DNA of 64,000 bases from Podospora comata (taxonomy: Eukaryota > Ascomycota > Sordariomycetes > Sordariales > Podosporaceae), in the NCBI GenBank assembly GCA_017354895.1, contig CP071495.1, forward strand, positions 2,339,001 through 2,403,000, read 5' to 3'. Positions 1 to 9,721 of this stretch are shown in pieces. Below the pieces are notes generated by a model, which was not told the origin of the DNA, did no database searches, and saw only the letters and a list, made by a program, of their open reading frames with translations. The translations under genes and the position numbers were made by a program. Position 1 is the first letter of the stretch; every line of letters starts with the position of its first letter.

Positions 1-234
1 TCTTTGGCTGCCCGGTCGAAGAAACTGCGGACTCGAAAGCACCATTACTCAGGTGGCCCGTGCTGCATGACTGCCATTCTCTCCGAGCTCCAACTTCAAT
101 CAGAATAAGTCTCACTTACTACCTATTTGATTCCCACTTCTGACATTCGTTTTCCTGAAACAACACACCAACAATGCCGGGGCATATCAACAATGGCACT
201 TCCTTCTTCCCTCTTGAATGACCGACACTTTTGC

Positions 235-1221
235 CTAGGGCATAACCCTTTTCATCAACGAGGCCAGCTTGGATATCAAGGTGCTTCCGAGGCCACGATG
301 CGTCGTCTGTCTTTGAGATTCAACGAGTACAAAAGGCGCCAACTCTTTAGTAGGTTTGAGACCAAGACCTTCTGACTGGTTTCCATCCTTTTGGGAACCC
401 TTTTGAGAAGTTGAAGAAGTCGCGCGCAGCCCCAGCTGCTTTCCTTTCCTAAAGAAGTACGCTGGATCCGAGCCCCAGGGACCTACAGCTCTTGTTGCAC
501 CTGTTGCATTGTAGCCTTTGGCAGAGCAGGCTTTCTTCACTCGTTTGGCGCTTGCGTTTTCTAGGTGTGTCCACCATTTGGGTGTGTATGCAGGCCTCGT
601 CTCATACGCTTTGCGTAGCAAGGGAAGAAACTGTACATCGCCGGCACAGTAACGAAGTACCGGCGTCGTGAACGGTCGAGTAGAGAAGATGCCTGAGTCG
701 CCTGAAGCCATGCGCTTGCGAATATCCTCCTTCGTTTTTTTCCATTCGATTTGCTCCTGCTGATCAAGTCGTAAATCGTTCTCGACGGCTTTGTCCAAGC
801 CGGTGACGTAGGAACTATTACCTTGGCGGGTGAGATTCTCGAGCAACTGGAGGTCGATAACCCCAGAGATAGCAACATGGTACAGTGATTTCAAAGCGTC
901 GGCGTCATTGCGTACGTCCCACAGGTACTTGCGGATGGATGGGTCTTCCAGAATCGACTTCAAGGTCACATTGTCGTCTTTTTTCGACGGAGTGGTGAAG
1001 GCTTGGTTTCCCATTGCCTTGACATCGATGATGCGAACTTTCCGATCGGGGGGGACCAGCACGGTGATTAGATCCAAGGTTCCCCGACGGCCGAGGTTTG
1101 TGCCTTCGAGATCGACATAAATGCTAGAGGAAGGGCCAATGGTGGCGAGGAAGTTCCGCAGAGCTTGAACATTGGTGACCAATGAAGGGTTGGGGGTTGT
1201 TGAAGGAGATGGTGATGCCAT
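235..1221 (-). CDS. DEDD-type 3'-5' exonuclease domain protein
   Basis: A 328-residue protein in one exon, starting at an ATG at 1221. The RNase D/WRN-like 3'-5' exonuclease fold is visible: exo I motif VDLEGTNLG (about residues 37-45), with Asp and Glu as the first metal ligands; exo II motif WDVRNDADAL (about 101-110); and exo III-like YCAGDVQFLPLL (about 190-201), with the Tyr and Asp of the DEDDy subclass. The family removes nucleotides from the 3' end of nucleic acids. Related animal proteins are the EXD1/EGL group, but the substrate cannot be read from sequence. The last ~120 residues are Ser/Thr/Lys-rich with no domain I recognise. No mitochondrial presequence is obvious. It is divergent from the FGGY kinase gene across about 1.5 kb. 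The domain is certain; the biological role is unknown. Confidence 0.85.
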   Translation of the reverse strand: MASPSPSTTPNPSLVTNVQALRNFLATIGPSSSIYVDLEGTNLGRRGTLDLITVLVPPDRKVRIIDVKAMGNQAFTTPSKKDDNVTLKSILEDPSIRKYLWDVRNDADALKSLYHVAISGVIDLQLLENLTRQGNSSYVTGLDKAVENDLRLDQQEQIEWKKTKEDIRKRMASGDSGIFSTRPFTTPVLRYCAGDVQFLPLLRKAYETRPAYTPKWWTHLENASAKRVKKACSAKGYNATGATRAVGPWGSDPAYFFRKGKQLGLRATSSTSQKGSQKDGNQSEGLGLKPTKELAPFVLVESQRQTTHRGLGSTLISKLASLMKRVMP

Positions 1222-2746
1222 GGTGGCACCGAGTCAATTGGGTTAGATTAGAGTTGTCAAGAGATCACAGGAAGGTGGCGACGTTGGTGATCTTGCACGG
1301 GAGTCGTTTCAGTACATATTATCAAGGATCTATCTTACTCTCCTGTTTGCAAATCCCTGTTTGTTCAGCCAGAGACGGGAAATCTTCGAAGCTGTCCGGT
1401 TGTCCGTTTGCTAGAGCAGCCATCCGCGGCGACCTGCCAGCCAAGCTGCAGCGCGGCGCCGAATGCCGTCAACATTTCAGCAGGCAGGCTCGAAGCAAAC
1501 GTTGGAAAGGGGGCAAGAGAAGGGAACCTAGAAGAGAAACTCTGTGGTCGGCGCGGGCGGTAAGTAGCCACTTGCCATGTTTAATACCGGAGCGGATTGA
1601 GTACCTCGAAATCTTCTCACCGCAAAATCATTGCATTAGGTGCGGTTGAACTCCGGGAGTCATCAAAGTCGGCACCCCCGGCGAATCCCTGTCCTGCAAA
1701 CTCCGGTATGCGGCGTTTGGAAGCCCGGACCGGGCGCCGTCACTAAACGTCGTCCGGAATGCCGGATCGGAGCTGAAATGTTCCACACAGCAAAGATCTG
1801 GAGCAATCTTTCCCAGTTGACCGGCTCTAGCCCCGCATAGCGGCTTCCTACCGTGGCAGTCTAATCCACAAGATCAGCGGTTCCAGCTCCCAAACAAACT
1901 ACAAAACCCGCCATTCGCGTGTCACGAGAACAAGCTCGTAGCAACTCAGAAAAGTGGGAGTCTCCACCCAAGCCGCGTGTTCTCCGCCGTCTCTCTTTTT
2001 TTGTTTGGTCTTGAACAGCCACTTCAGCTCTCATCCGACGGGATCTGAACATGCCTTCGTGCTAGAATAAGCCAGAGATAACGACTTGGGTAGATCACCG
2101 CTGATCTTTCTCAACCCGTGACACTACATAGGATTTTGATGGAGTTACTGCGAGCTGTTGAGCGAAGGAGGGGGTAACTTGGCTTTGGCCTGATCCCAAG
2201 ACATCAGACAGGTCTAGGTCCGTCGTACATGCGGGCGGGGTGCTGCATGTTCAAGGTACCGGTTGCTCTAGCGAGGTGTGTTAGTCCACCGATAAACTGT
2301 TGAGAATCTAGGACTGTTTTGATAGAGACTGAAAGGGGGGTGGTTTTGTGGTTTATGGTCTCTTTTCTACGGCTTTGGGTAAGACGGTGCGGGCTGTGGT
2401 TGGAGTGGGACCCAAGATTTTACCCCTCCTCCCCCCTCGTCACCGTTCCAGAGCGGGTTGTCCCTTTTAGGTCATCTGGGTAGCTCCGACAACACCAGGG
2501 CAACACCGGGTGTGTCGATTGTGAAAAAGAGCTTCTTTATAAGCCTGTCCTCTGGTGCTGTTTAGTTTTGGGAGACAGGCTGTTCCTCATCCATCGCTTT
2601 TTCACATTCGTTGACTTTCAGCCTCGGTCTCCGAGCAAGGTGTTTTGCTCTTCTACTTCGAATCATCCAGGTCCGGTTTCGGTGTCGTCACTTATAACTG
2701 CTGTTTGACTCGGAGTGTTGCTGCTGTTACATACACCTCTTCCAAA
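1222..2746. promoter_or_regulatory. divergent intergenic region, exonuclease / FGGY kinase
   Basis: About 1.5 kb between two divergent genes, with no convincing coding frame. Near the kinase side there is a TATA-like TTTATAAGC around 2536, and C/T-rich sequence follows toward the start codon at 2747, as expected for a fungal promoter and leader. A GGTACC palindrome lies near 2257. I see no repeat or RNA gene. Confidence 0.45.
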
Positions 2747-4721
2747 ATGCAAGTCTGTCCGAACATGTGAAAACCTCGTCAAGTAAACCATGCTAACATG
2801 ACTCTCAGGTCTGCCCCAGTTAGTTCTAACGGCCCCCCACAGCTCTCAACTCACAGCTCACGCATCGAAATAGGACCACTACATCGGCATAGACGTCGGC
2901 ACCGGCTCCGCCAGAGCCTGCATCATCGACACCACCGGCGACATCAAAGCCCTCGCGTCAGAAAACATCAAGCTCTGGCAGCCGGCCTCCTACGGCGGCA
3001 CCCACTACGAGCAGTCCACAACCGACATCTGGAACGCAATCTGCCTCTGCGTCCGCTCCGTCCTCGCCACCTCGTCCATCCCCCCCACCTCCATCCGCGG
3101 CATCGGCTTCGACGCGACATGCTCCCTCGCCGTCTTCACCCACGACACCGACGCCCCCGTCCCTGTCACCGGCCCTGACTTTACCAACGATGGCAACGAC
3201 AGGAATGTGATCCTCTGGCTTGACCACCGCCCTTTGGCCGAGGCGGAGGCCATCAACGCTACTGGCCATCCGCTCTTGAAATATGTCGGGGGGAAGATGT
3301 CGGTGGAGATGGAGATCCCAAAGGTGTTGTGGCTGAAGAATAACATGCCCGAGGAGCTGTGGGAGAGGTGCAAGTTTTATGACTTGGCGGATGCGCTGAC
3401 GCATATTGCTACGGGGGAGGAGACTAGGAGCTTCTGTAGCGCCGTGTGCAAGCAGGGGTTTGTGCCGGTGGGGGTGGATGGGAGTGTGAAGGGTTGGCAG
3501 CAGGATTTTTTGGAAAATATTGGGCTGGGCGATTTGGTGAAGAATGATTTTAGAAAGATGGGAGGGGTGAATGGGGTAGTGAGTCCTTTTTCTGATTGTT
3601 TTGTGAAGTGGTGGAAAAGGGGAATTGATGGCTGACACATTCTGTGATGGCAGAGCGGTAACTTCCTCAGCGCAGGGGAGTTGGTTGGGGGGTTGTGTGA
3701 GAAGGCGGCGAAGGAACTGGGACTGCCGGCGGGGATTGCGATTGGGAGCGGTGTTATTGATGCGTATGCTGGGTGGATTGGGACGGTGGGTGCTAAGGTG
3801 AAGCTGTCTCGGGACCATCTGGATGAGTCGGCTGCTCCGAATGATGTCTCGCAGGCTTTTACACGACTGGCGTCCGTGGCGGGGACTTCGACTTGTCATT
3901 TGGCTATGTCGAGGGAGCCGGTTTTCGTGCCGGGAGTTTGGGGACCGTACAGAGATGTGTTGATTCCTGACTTTTGGATGGCAGAAGGTGGGCAGTCGGC
4001 TACCGGGGAGCTGATTAAGCACATGCTGGAAACGCATGCTGCTTATGACGAGACGGTGAAGGAGGCGGAGGCGGCTGGGAAGAATATCTATGATTATTTG
4101 AATGACCATCTTCGGCATTTAAAGGAGGAGACAAAGGCGCCTTCGATTTCGTATTTGGGACGACACTTCTTTTTCTACGGAGATCTCTGGGGAAACCGGT
4201 CGCCTATTGCAGACCCTAACATGAGGGGGGCGATCATTGGAATGAGCAGTGACAAGAGCAAAGACGGGATGGTGCTGCTTTACTACTCGACCATGGAGTT
4301 CATCGCCTTGCAGACACGGCAGATTATCGAGGCCATGAACAAGGCGGGCCACAGCATTCTCAGCATTTTCATGTCGGGGAGTCAGTGTCAAAATGAGATT
4401 CTGATGGATCTCATCGCTACGGCTTGCGACATGCCGGTGTTGATTCCCCGATATGTCAATGCTGCTGTGGTCCATGGCGCGGCGATGCTGGGTGCCAAGG
4501 CTGCCAGCGCGGACAAGGACGGAAAGACAGAGCCTTTGTGGGATATTATGGACCGGATGAGCAAGCCTGGAAAGGTGGTTTGGTCGAGCGGTGACCCGGC
4601 GGAGAAGAAGCTTCTGGATACAAAGTATGAGGTGTTCCTGGATCAGTGCCGGACACAGCAGGAATACAGAAAGAAGATTGATGAAGCTTTGAAGGGGTCG
4701 ACGTTGGAGGGGGTCAATTAG
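2747..4721 (+). CDS. FGGY-family pentulose kinase (D-ribulokinase-like)
   Basis: Predicted 592 residues from exons 2747-2752, 2874-3578 and 3654-4721. An in-frame TAG at 2871-2873 forces the second exon to begin exactly at 2874. The nearest upstream ATG then gives a first exon coding only Met-Gln, followed by DHYIGIDVGTGSARAC, the family's N-terminal phosphate-binding strand. Further signatures are GFDATCSLAVF, the sugar-contacting LDHR, AGTSTCHLAMS, GGQSATGELI, and the C-terminal ATP-site segment MSGSQCQNEI. This matches the group of yeast YDR109C and human FGGY, which phosphorylate free pentuloses such as D-ribulose and probably act as metabolite repair or salvage enzymes in the cytosol. 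The second intron (GTGAGT...CAG, 75 nt) is canonical. The first uses a weak GTCTGT donor and is the uncertain part. The next gene downstream is NIC96 on the same strand. Confidence 0.9.
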
Positions 4722-5180
4722 GGGAGTGGAAGAGCGTGTAATTCTGTAGACATCCGTCAATTGTAATTTTTCTGAGGTATTTTTACAACATCGTCACAAG
4801 TCCAACAAAGAAGGGACCCTTTGTTTACTTTGTGATGTAATATTGCACTATGAACTGGCGTTGGTGGTGCCTGAACTGAGACGGAAGCTTTCAGGGGAAA
4901 GCTGGCAACAGGTGGTCTGTGCTTCCCAAAGAGCTCCAGCAGCACCTTGGCGGCTGGGTGGCTGGACCCACTCAAATTTTCGCGCCGGCGTGTTGTCCAT
5001 CCATTTCAGGTTCAGCCTTGTTTTGTGCAGCAACCGCCAAAGTCGCAAAAAAACAACAGAGCAAAAAGTCGGTGTTTTGCTCTCAACCGACATCAACCAT
5101 CTGCCATCGCGCAGCTCGGAACGCGTCTTGCTTATCTTCGACATACCGACTGCAAGAAAAATAAGGTTTCGAACCACAAA
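4722..5180 (+). promoter_or_regulatory. 3' end of kinase gene and NIC96 leader
   Basis: A 459-bp gap between tandem genes. The first part is the kinase 3' UTR. The stretch from about 4990 to 5180 reads as a leader for NIC96. No in-frame ATG precedes 5181, although the NIC96 frame is open back to 4947. No other feature was seen. Confidence 0.4.
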
Positions 5181-8100
5181 ATGTTCAGCAACCTAGGGAA
5201 GGGCACGCCCCCGGTGCCGCTCTCGACTGGGAGCTTAGCAGCCGGCACCACAAACCCCCCTGCTACAACGGCCGGTGGTTTGGGCTCACTCTTCTCCAAA
5301 CCAGCTACGCCGACCACGACGACGACCGGCCTGTTCAGCAATCCTAACCCAACCGCTGGAGCTACTTCGACGACACCCCAAAAATCATTGTTTGGCGGTA
5401 CGACTACCACCACCACATCTACCCCCCTGTTTGGCAGTACCACCACCACTGCTGCCCCGGCTGCCACCACAGCGACGACGGGCGGGGGTATTTTTGGGAA
5501 CACATTGGGCGGGAGCACCACTCCTCAAACATCCGTTCTCGGCGGTGGCTTTGGCGGTGGTCTAGGGACGACGCAGCAGCAGCAATCGAACCTCGGCGGC
5601 AGTCTCGCGAGCATCTTGGGCCCGACAACCCAACAGTCAGCCGGCGGGATGAACACTGGCTTCGGCAACACCCTCGGCGGCGCGAGCGTCTTCCAAAACG
5701 CGGCAACGAACCCTCCTAGCCTGACGGGCTCGTTCTTCGACTCGTTGCTCTCGAAAAACAAGAAGCAAGCCAGCGGGGAGACGCCCCAGGGAGACCTCCC
5801 TTCCCTGCAGCTCAGTCTTAGTAGCCTGAGGCAGACGGTCAGGAAGCTCGCTCCCAAGGACGGGGAAGGGGGTCGCAATCTTGAGCATGGGAAGGCTCAT
5901 TACTTTCTTGCTGCGTCGGGGGTTGATCCGGGGGCGGCGGTGAGGGATTTGAGCTCGTTGGGGTTTGCTGCTGCGGCGACGACGACGACGAGGGACAGGA
6001 GTCCTTATTCTGCTGGGGAGGTGGATGTGGAGACGTATCTGGATAATCTGCAGACAAAGACGACGTTGAGCATGATTGCGGATGGGTTGGAGAGGAGCGT
6101 GAGGGACTTTGATTTGTTTTTGGAGGACAATGTTACCATGGAGTGGGAAGCGCAGAGGAAGAGGATCTACCAGCATTTTGGGATTAAGCCCAGAGAGGAG
6201 CAGGAGGGGGGTATGGGAGATTCGCAGAGGACGATGAGGGGGGGGACGCCGGCTAAGGAGCAGGGTGCTGGTGGGTTTGGGAGGTCGAGGAGGAAGGGGA
6301 GCATGGCGCCTGGCACTCCTGGTGGTGGGGAAAAGTCGATGCGGCAGAGTATGTTTGGGAGGTCTGCCATGAACAAGTCTGTTATTGGAACTCCCAGCCG
6401 GATTGGTGCTCATGCTCCCGAGTTCTCGGATGTCGAGGCCAGGAAGGAGAAGAGCGATCTCGAGGGGTTCACTTCTGTGGATGATCGCTTCTTGAGAGAG
6501 AAGCAGGGCAAGCTTGCGACCAAGATCAAGGAGTTCAACGACTTGAGGCAGAGAGGCCTTCCAGTCGAGATTTGCAAGGAGCTGGGCGACCTGGAGAACA
6601 CTGCCGGAGATCGGCATGGGCCGCATCTGGTGGAGGCCTATGATGCCCTGAGGGAGATTGTGGGTGAGAACGACCCTGACAATCTACCTCGGGAACGCCA
6701 GTTTGCCAGGTACTACTTGGACCCCAACCCATCGTCTGCCAACTCTATTGAGATACGCAAGCGGATCTTGAAGGGCGCAAACACCTTCTTGGAGAAACAG
6801 TTTTGGGCTGGTGTCAACTCGTTCATCACCAAACATCCCCATGAAGCGAACCTGGGTGGGCAGCCCGACGTCGTCAGCAAGGTCAAGGCTTACATCCGCC
6901 TTCGCCTCATTCGCAAGAGCCTGGTTCCAGACAATGTCGACCTTCAGCAAGCGAATGGTGAGTACGTCTGGGCGATCGTTTTCTACCTTCTCCGTGCTGG
7001 CTTTGTGAACGACGCCGCCAAGTATGTCAACGATCATGAGAGCTTGTTCCGCAGCATCGACCGAACTTTCATGGGCTACATCAACAGCTATGCCTCCAGC
7101 GAAGACCGGAGACTTAAACGGTCGGTTCAGGATCGCTGCACTAACGAGTACAACCAGAGAATTCGCAATGCCCCCGAGGGCTCCATCGACCCCTTCCGCA
7201 TGGCTTGCTACAAGATCATCGGCCGCTGCGACGTCAACAACCGCAGTCTGGATGGTCTTTCAGGAGACGTCAACGACTGGGTCTGGCTCCAGTTCAACCT
7301 TGCTCGGGAGACTGACAGGTCACAGGAGCTTGCCGGGGAGTCTTATGGCCTTGCTGAACTCCAGTCTAGCATCCGGGAGATCGGCCTCAAGCACTTCCCC
7401 AAGACTCCTGCGGAGGACACTACTGGCAGCTTTGCCATGTTCTTCTACCTCCAGATTCTGTCGGGCATGTTTGAGAATGCCATTGCCTACCTCTACCCCT
7501 TCAGCTATGTCGATGCCGTTCACTTTGCCATTGCGCTCTCTTACTATGGCCTCCTCCGTGCGGCTGATGCTCAGTCTTCTGGCAACGATTTGCTTTCCCA
7601 CAACACCCGCAACCAGCCTCAGATCAACTTTGGCCGTATGCTCGGGTACTACACACGCGACTTCCGCGCCGCTAATGCCGCCGCCGCGGTTGACTACCTT
7701 GTCCTCATCTGCCTGAACGCCGACGAGACCGCCGCCGGTCAGCAACAAGCCGCCCTCTGCCACGAAGCCCTCCGCGAGCTCGTTCTCGAGTCCCGTGAGT
7801 TCAGCCGCCTGATCGGGGATATCAAACCTGATGGCTCTCGCATCAAGGGTCTCATCGAGGAGCGCGGCAAGCTTATTGCCCTTGGCCGCCACGACGACTT
7901 CATCCGCAACATCACGCAAGAAGCCGCTGCCTTTGCCAACGACAATGGTCGCACCACTGACGCCGTTCTTCTTTATCACCTGGCTCAGGAATACAACCAG
8001 GTGGTTGAAATTGTCAGCAGGGCCCTCAGCGAGGCTATTTCTCTCGAGATCGGCGAGGAACCCATGCGTCTTGTGCCTGTCATGGCTAGAGAGGATGGCC

Positions 8101-8690
8101 AGGAGGAGGCAGCGGGGAGCCTGGCGGCGATTGACGACCCGGTGGAGCTGGCGAAGAAGATGATGAAGATGTATGAGCAGGAGTACATGTACTGGAACAA
8201 GATTGGCCATCAGAACCAGTACGCGTGCAATCTCTTGTTGCAGATTAGTGATATCAAGAAGCTTGTGGAGGATCAGGAGTGGGCAAAATGTCTCGATGTA
8301 AGTGTCCCTCCCTCTTCGCCCTTTCCTTCCATCCCCAAGGTACTGACTGGTTTGAAAAAAAAACAACAGAAAATCGAAGCCCTCAACATTTTGCCGCTTG
8401 ATGCAAAGGGCGATCAGAGTCTTATCCGCCAGTACTCTGCCTTGTTTGCCCAGCTGCCGCAGACGGTGGCGCAGAACGTGCCGAACCTGCTGATGTGGGC
8501 GGTGGTGTGCTGCACCAAGCAGAGGGAGAGGCTGATGTATGGGCAGTTTACGGGGAATGAGACGACGGCGAGGGAGTTGATTGATAATATGAAGCAGACG
8601 AGCGTTGACTTGACGGCGTATACGAGCCAGCTGAGGTATCGGTTGCCGAGTTCGCTACATGAGATGTTGGCGAGGGCTTCGGCTGATTAA
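5181..8690 (+). CDS. nic96: nucleoporin NIC96 (Nup93 family)
   Basis: A linker/scaffold nucleoporin of the nuclear pore inner ring; about 1145 residues after removing one intron (8298-8369, GTAAGT...CAG). The ATG at 5181 follows ACCACAAA and is the first Met in a frame open further upstream. Residues 1 to ~190 are low-complexity Gly/Thr/Ser with several LFG/IFG/GFG-type motifs. GSFFDSLLSKNKK (about 187-199) then resembles the short helix that binds the Nsp1 channel trimer. SLSSLRQTVRKLA and KAHYFLAASG (about 213-244) resemble the helix that contacts Nup192. The rest is the all-alpha solenoid, with typical segments such as WAIVFYLLRAG and YLYPFSYVDAVHFAIALSYYG. Assigning the two N-terminal helices to partners rests on what is known of Chaetomium and yeast Nic96. 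The intron is 72 nt with no stop, so retention would add 24 residues without breaking the frame. Confidence 0.93.
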   Translation: MFSNLGKGTPPVPLSTGSLAAGTTNPPATTAGGLGSLFSKPATPTTTTTGLFSNPNPTAGATSTTPQKSLFGGTTTTTTSTPLFGSTTTTAAPAATTATTGGGIFGNTLGGSTTPQTSVLGGGFGGGLGTTQQQQSNLGGSLASILGPTTQQSAGGMNTGFGNTLGGASVFQNAATNPPSLTGSFFDSLLSKNKKQASGETPQGDLPSLQLSLSSLRQTVRKLAPKDGEGGRNLEHGKAHYFLAASGVDPGAAVRDLSSLGFAAAATTTTRDRSPYSAGEVDVETYLDNLQTKTTLSMIADGLERSVRDFDLFLEDNVTMEWEAQRKRIYQHFGIKPREEQEGGMGDSQRTMRGGTPAKEQGAGGFGRSRRKGSMAPGTPGGGEKSMRQSMFGRSAMNKSVIGTPSRIGAHAPEFSDVEARKEKSDLEGFTSVDDRFLREKQGKLATKIKEFNDLRQRGLPVEICKELGDLENTAGDRHGPHLVEAYDALREIVGENDPDNLPRERQFARYYLDPNPSSANSIEIRKRILKGANTFLEKQFWAGVNSFITKHPHEANLGGQPDVVSKVKAYIRLRLIRKSLVPDNVDLQQANGEYVWAIVFYLLRAGFVNDAAKYVNDHESLFRSIDRTFMGYINSYASSEDRRLKRSVQDRCTNEYNQRIRNAPEGSIDPFRMACYKIIGRCDVNNRSLDGLSGDVNDWVWLQFNLARETDRSQELAGESYGLAELQSSIREIGLKHFPKTPAEDTTGSFAMFFYLQILSGMFENAIAYLYPFSYVDAVHFAIALSYYGLLRAADAQSSGNDLLSHNTRNQPQINFGRMLGYYTRDFRAANAAAAVDYLVLICLNADETAAGQQQAALCHEALRELVLESREFSRLIGDIKPDGSRIKGLIEERGKLIALGRHDDFIRNITQEAAAFANDNGRTTDAVLLYHLAQEYNQVVEIVSRALSEAISLEIGEEPMRLVPVMAREDGQEEAAGSLAAIDDPVELAKKMMKMYEQEYMYWNKIGHQNQYACNLLLQISDIKKLVEDQEWAKCLDVSVPPSSPFPSIPKVLTGLKKKQQKIEALNILPLDAKGDQSLIRQYSALFAQLPQTVAQNVPNLLMWAVVCCTKQRERLMYGQFTGNETTARELIDNMKQTSVDLTAYTSQLRYRLPSSLHEMLARASAD

Positions 8691-9451
8691 AGGGGAAGCG
8701 GGAAAGGGGGGGGGAGGGGGGAATGTTGAGTATGATGTGTTTAGCGTGGGAAAGGCTGAGGGGTGGGGGGGGGGATACCAAACGGTAGATTTATTGTTGT
8801 CATTACACGATCAAAGACAAAAAGCAGGAGGGGAGGTGGGAGGTAGGAGAGGTACTGGGTAGGGTAGATAATTGTATTCTGTTGAGCGCATGTCTTGTTT
8901 CTATTTTACGACGCGACTTTGAAGACACGATGCGCTATATGGGCTGTGTATCAGCGTCATTCTTGAATCCAGTGGTGTTGGGCTGTTGAGAAAGGGGGTT
9001 AGTCATGCCATGGCACCCCATAAGCAATTTAATCACCAGTCACATTCACCAATGCCAAATGATTATGGGAAAATCTTGTCTCAAAAATTCCGAGCGCCTC
9101 CAAAAAAAATCTCACTGAAAACAAATCATTCCCTCGCCCTTTGCCTTGCCTGCTCCAGATAAATGCTCGCAATCCCCTGCCATGCTTCCCCTTTCTACTC
9201 CAGTTTGACATAAAAAGTTTCGTACCCTTTCTCCGTTGGTGGAACAGAGGGTTGTGTTTTTGGGTAGTTATCGAATACAAAACGAGACGAACCAAGGGGC
9301 CGTGTATATATCCTGATGATTGGGGTATCTCGTTGACTGTGGTTCGGCGCGGGTTGTTGTTCAAAAGGATTTTGGTGGGGTATCCTGGGTATTGCTCGTG
9401 TCGATAAACTGTTCTGTTTGTTTGTTGATTTCGGAATTATGGATTAGGATA
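8691..9451. other. convergent intergenic region with G-rich tracts
   Basis: About 760 bp between the ends of two convergent genes (NIC96 and the SERF-like gene). It starts with several long G runs (8706-8780), then mixed sequence with no coding support. It should hold both 3' UTRs. No RNA gene or repeat was recognised. Confidence 0.4.
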
Positions 9452-9721
9452 TTATTTCTTTCCGGCGGCGGCTTCGGCGGCCTTCTTTGCGTCGGCTGGA
9501 GGGAGTGGGTGGTGGTTAGTGACTTGGTGGTAGAGAGGAGAAGGAAGGGGGGAGAGAGGTAGTGAGTGCATACCGGCAGCCTGCTTCTCGCGCATCTTCT
9601 GAGCCGCGATCTCCTTGGCTTTTGCCAGCTCGCTGCCGGACATGTTGTGGCCCTTCTTCTGGGCAGCCGCCTTCTTCTGAGCGGCCTCGCGGGCCTTGTC
9701 GCGCTGGTTGCCGCGGGCCAT
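9452..9721 (-). CDS. SERF/4F5-family small protein
   Basis: A 63-residue protein from exons 9721-9574 and 9495-9452. It begins MARGNQRDKAREAAQKK, the near-invariant start of the 4F5/SERF family (small EDRK-rich factors; yeast YDL085C-A, worm MOAG-4), and is highly charged with Lys/Ala/Glu-rich helices. Family members are small, partly disordered, nucleic-acid-binding proteins that change the aggregation of amyloid-prone proteins. The intron (9496-9573, GTATGC...CAG, 78 nt) is placed because splicing gives KQAAADAKKAAEAAAGKK, continuing the charged helix, whereas the unspliced product has an out-of-character Pro/Leu insert. The intron is a multiple of three and stop-free. It is convergent with NIC96. 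Confidence 0.88.
   Translation of the reverse strand: MARGNQRDKAREAAQKKAAAQKKGHNMSGSELAKAKEIAAQKMREKQAAGMHSLPLSPLPSPLYHQVTNHHPLPPADAKKAAEAAAGKK

Noticed and set aside
7320-8366. A long open frame antisense to NIC96
   Set aside because: Shadow of the sense coding sequence; no domain, no sensible start.
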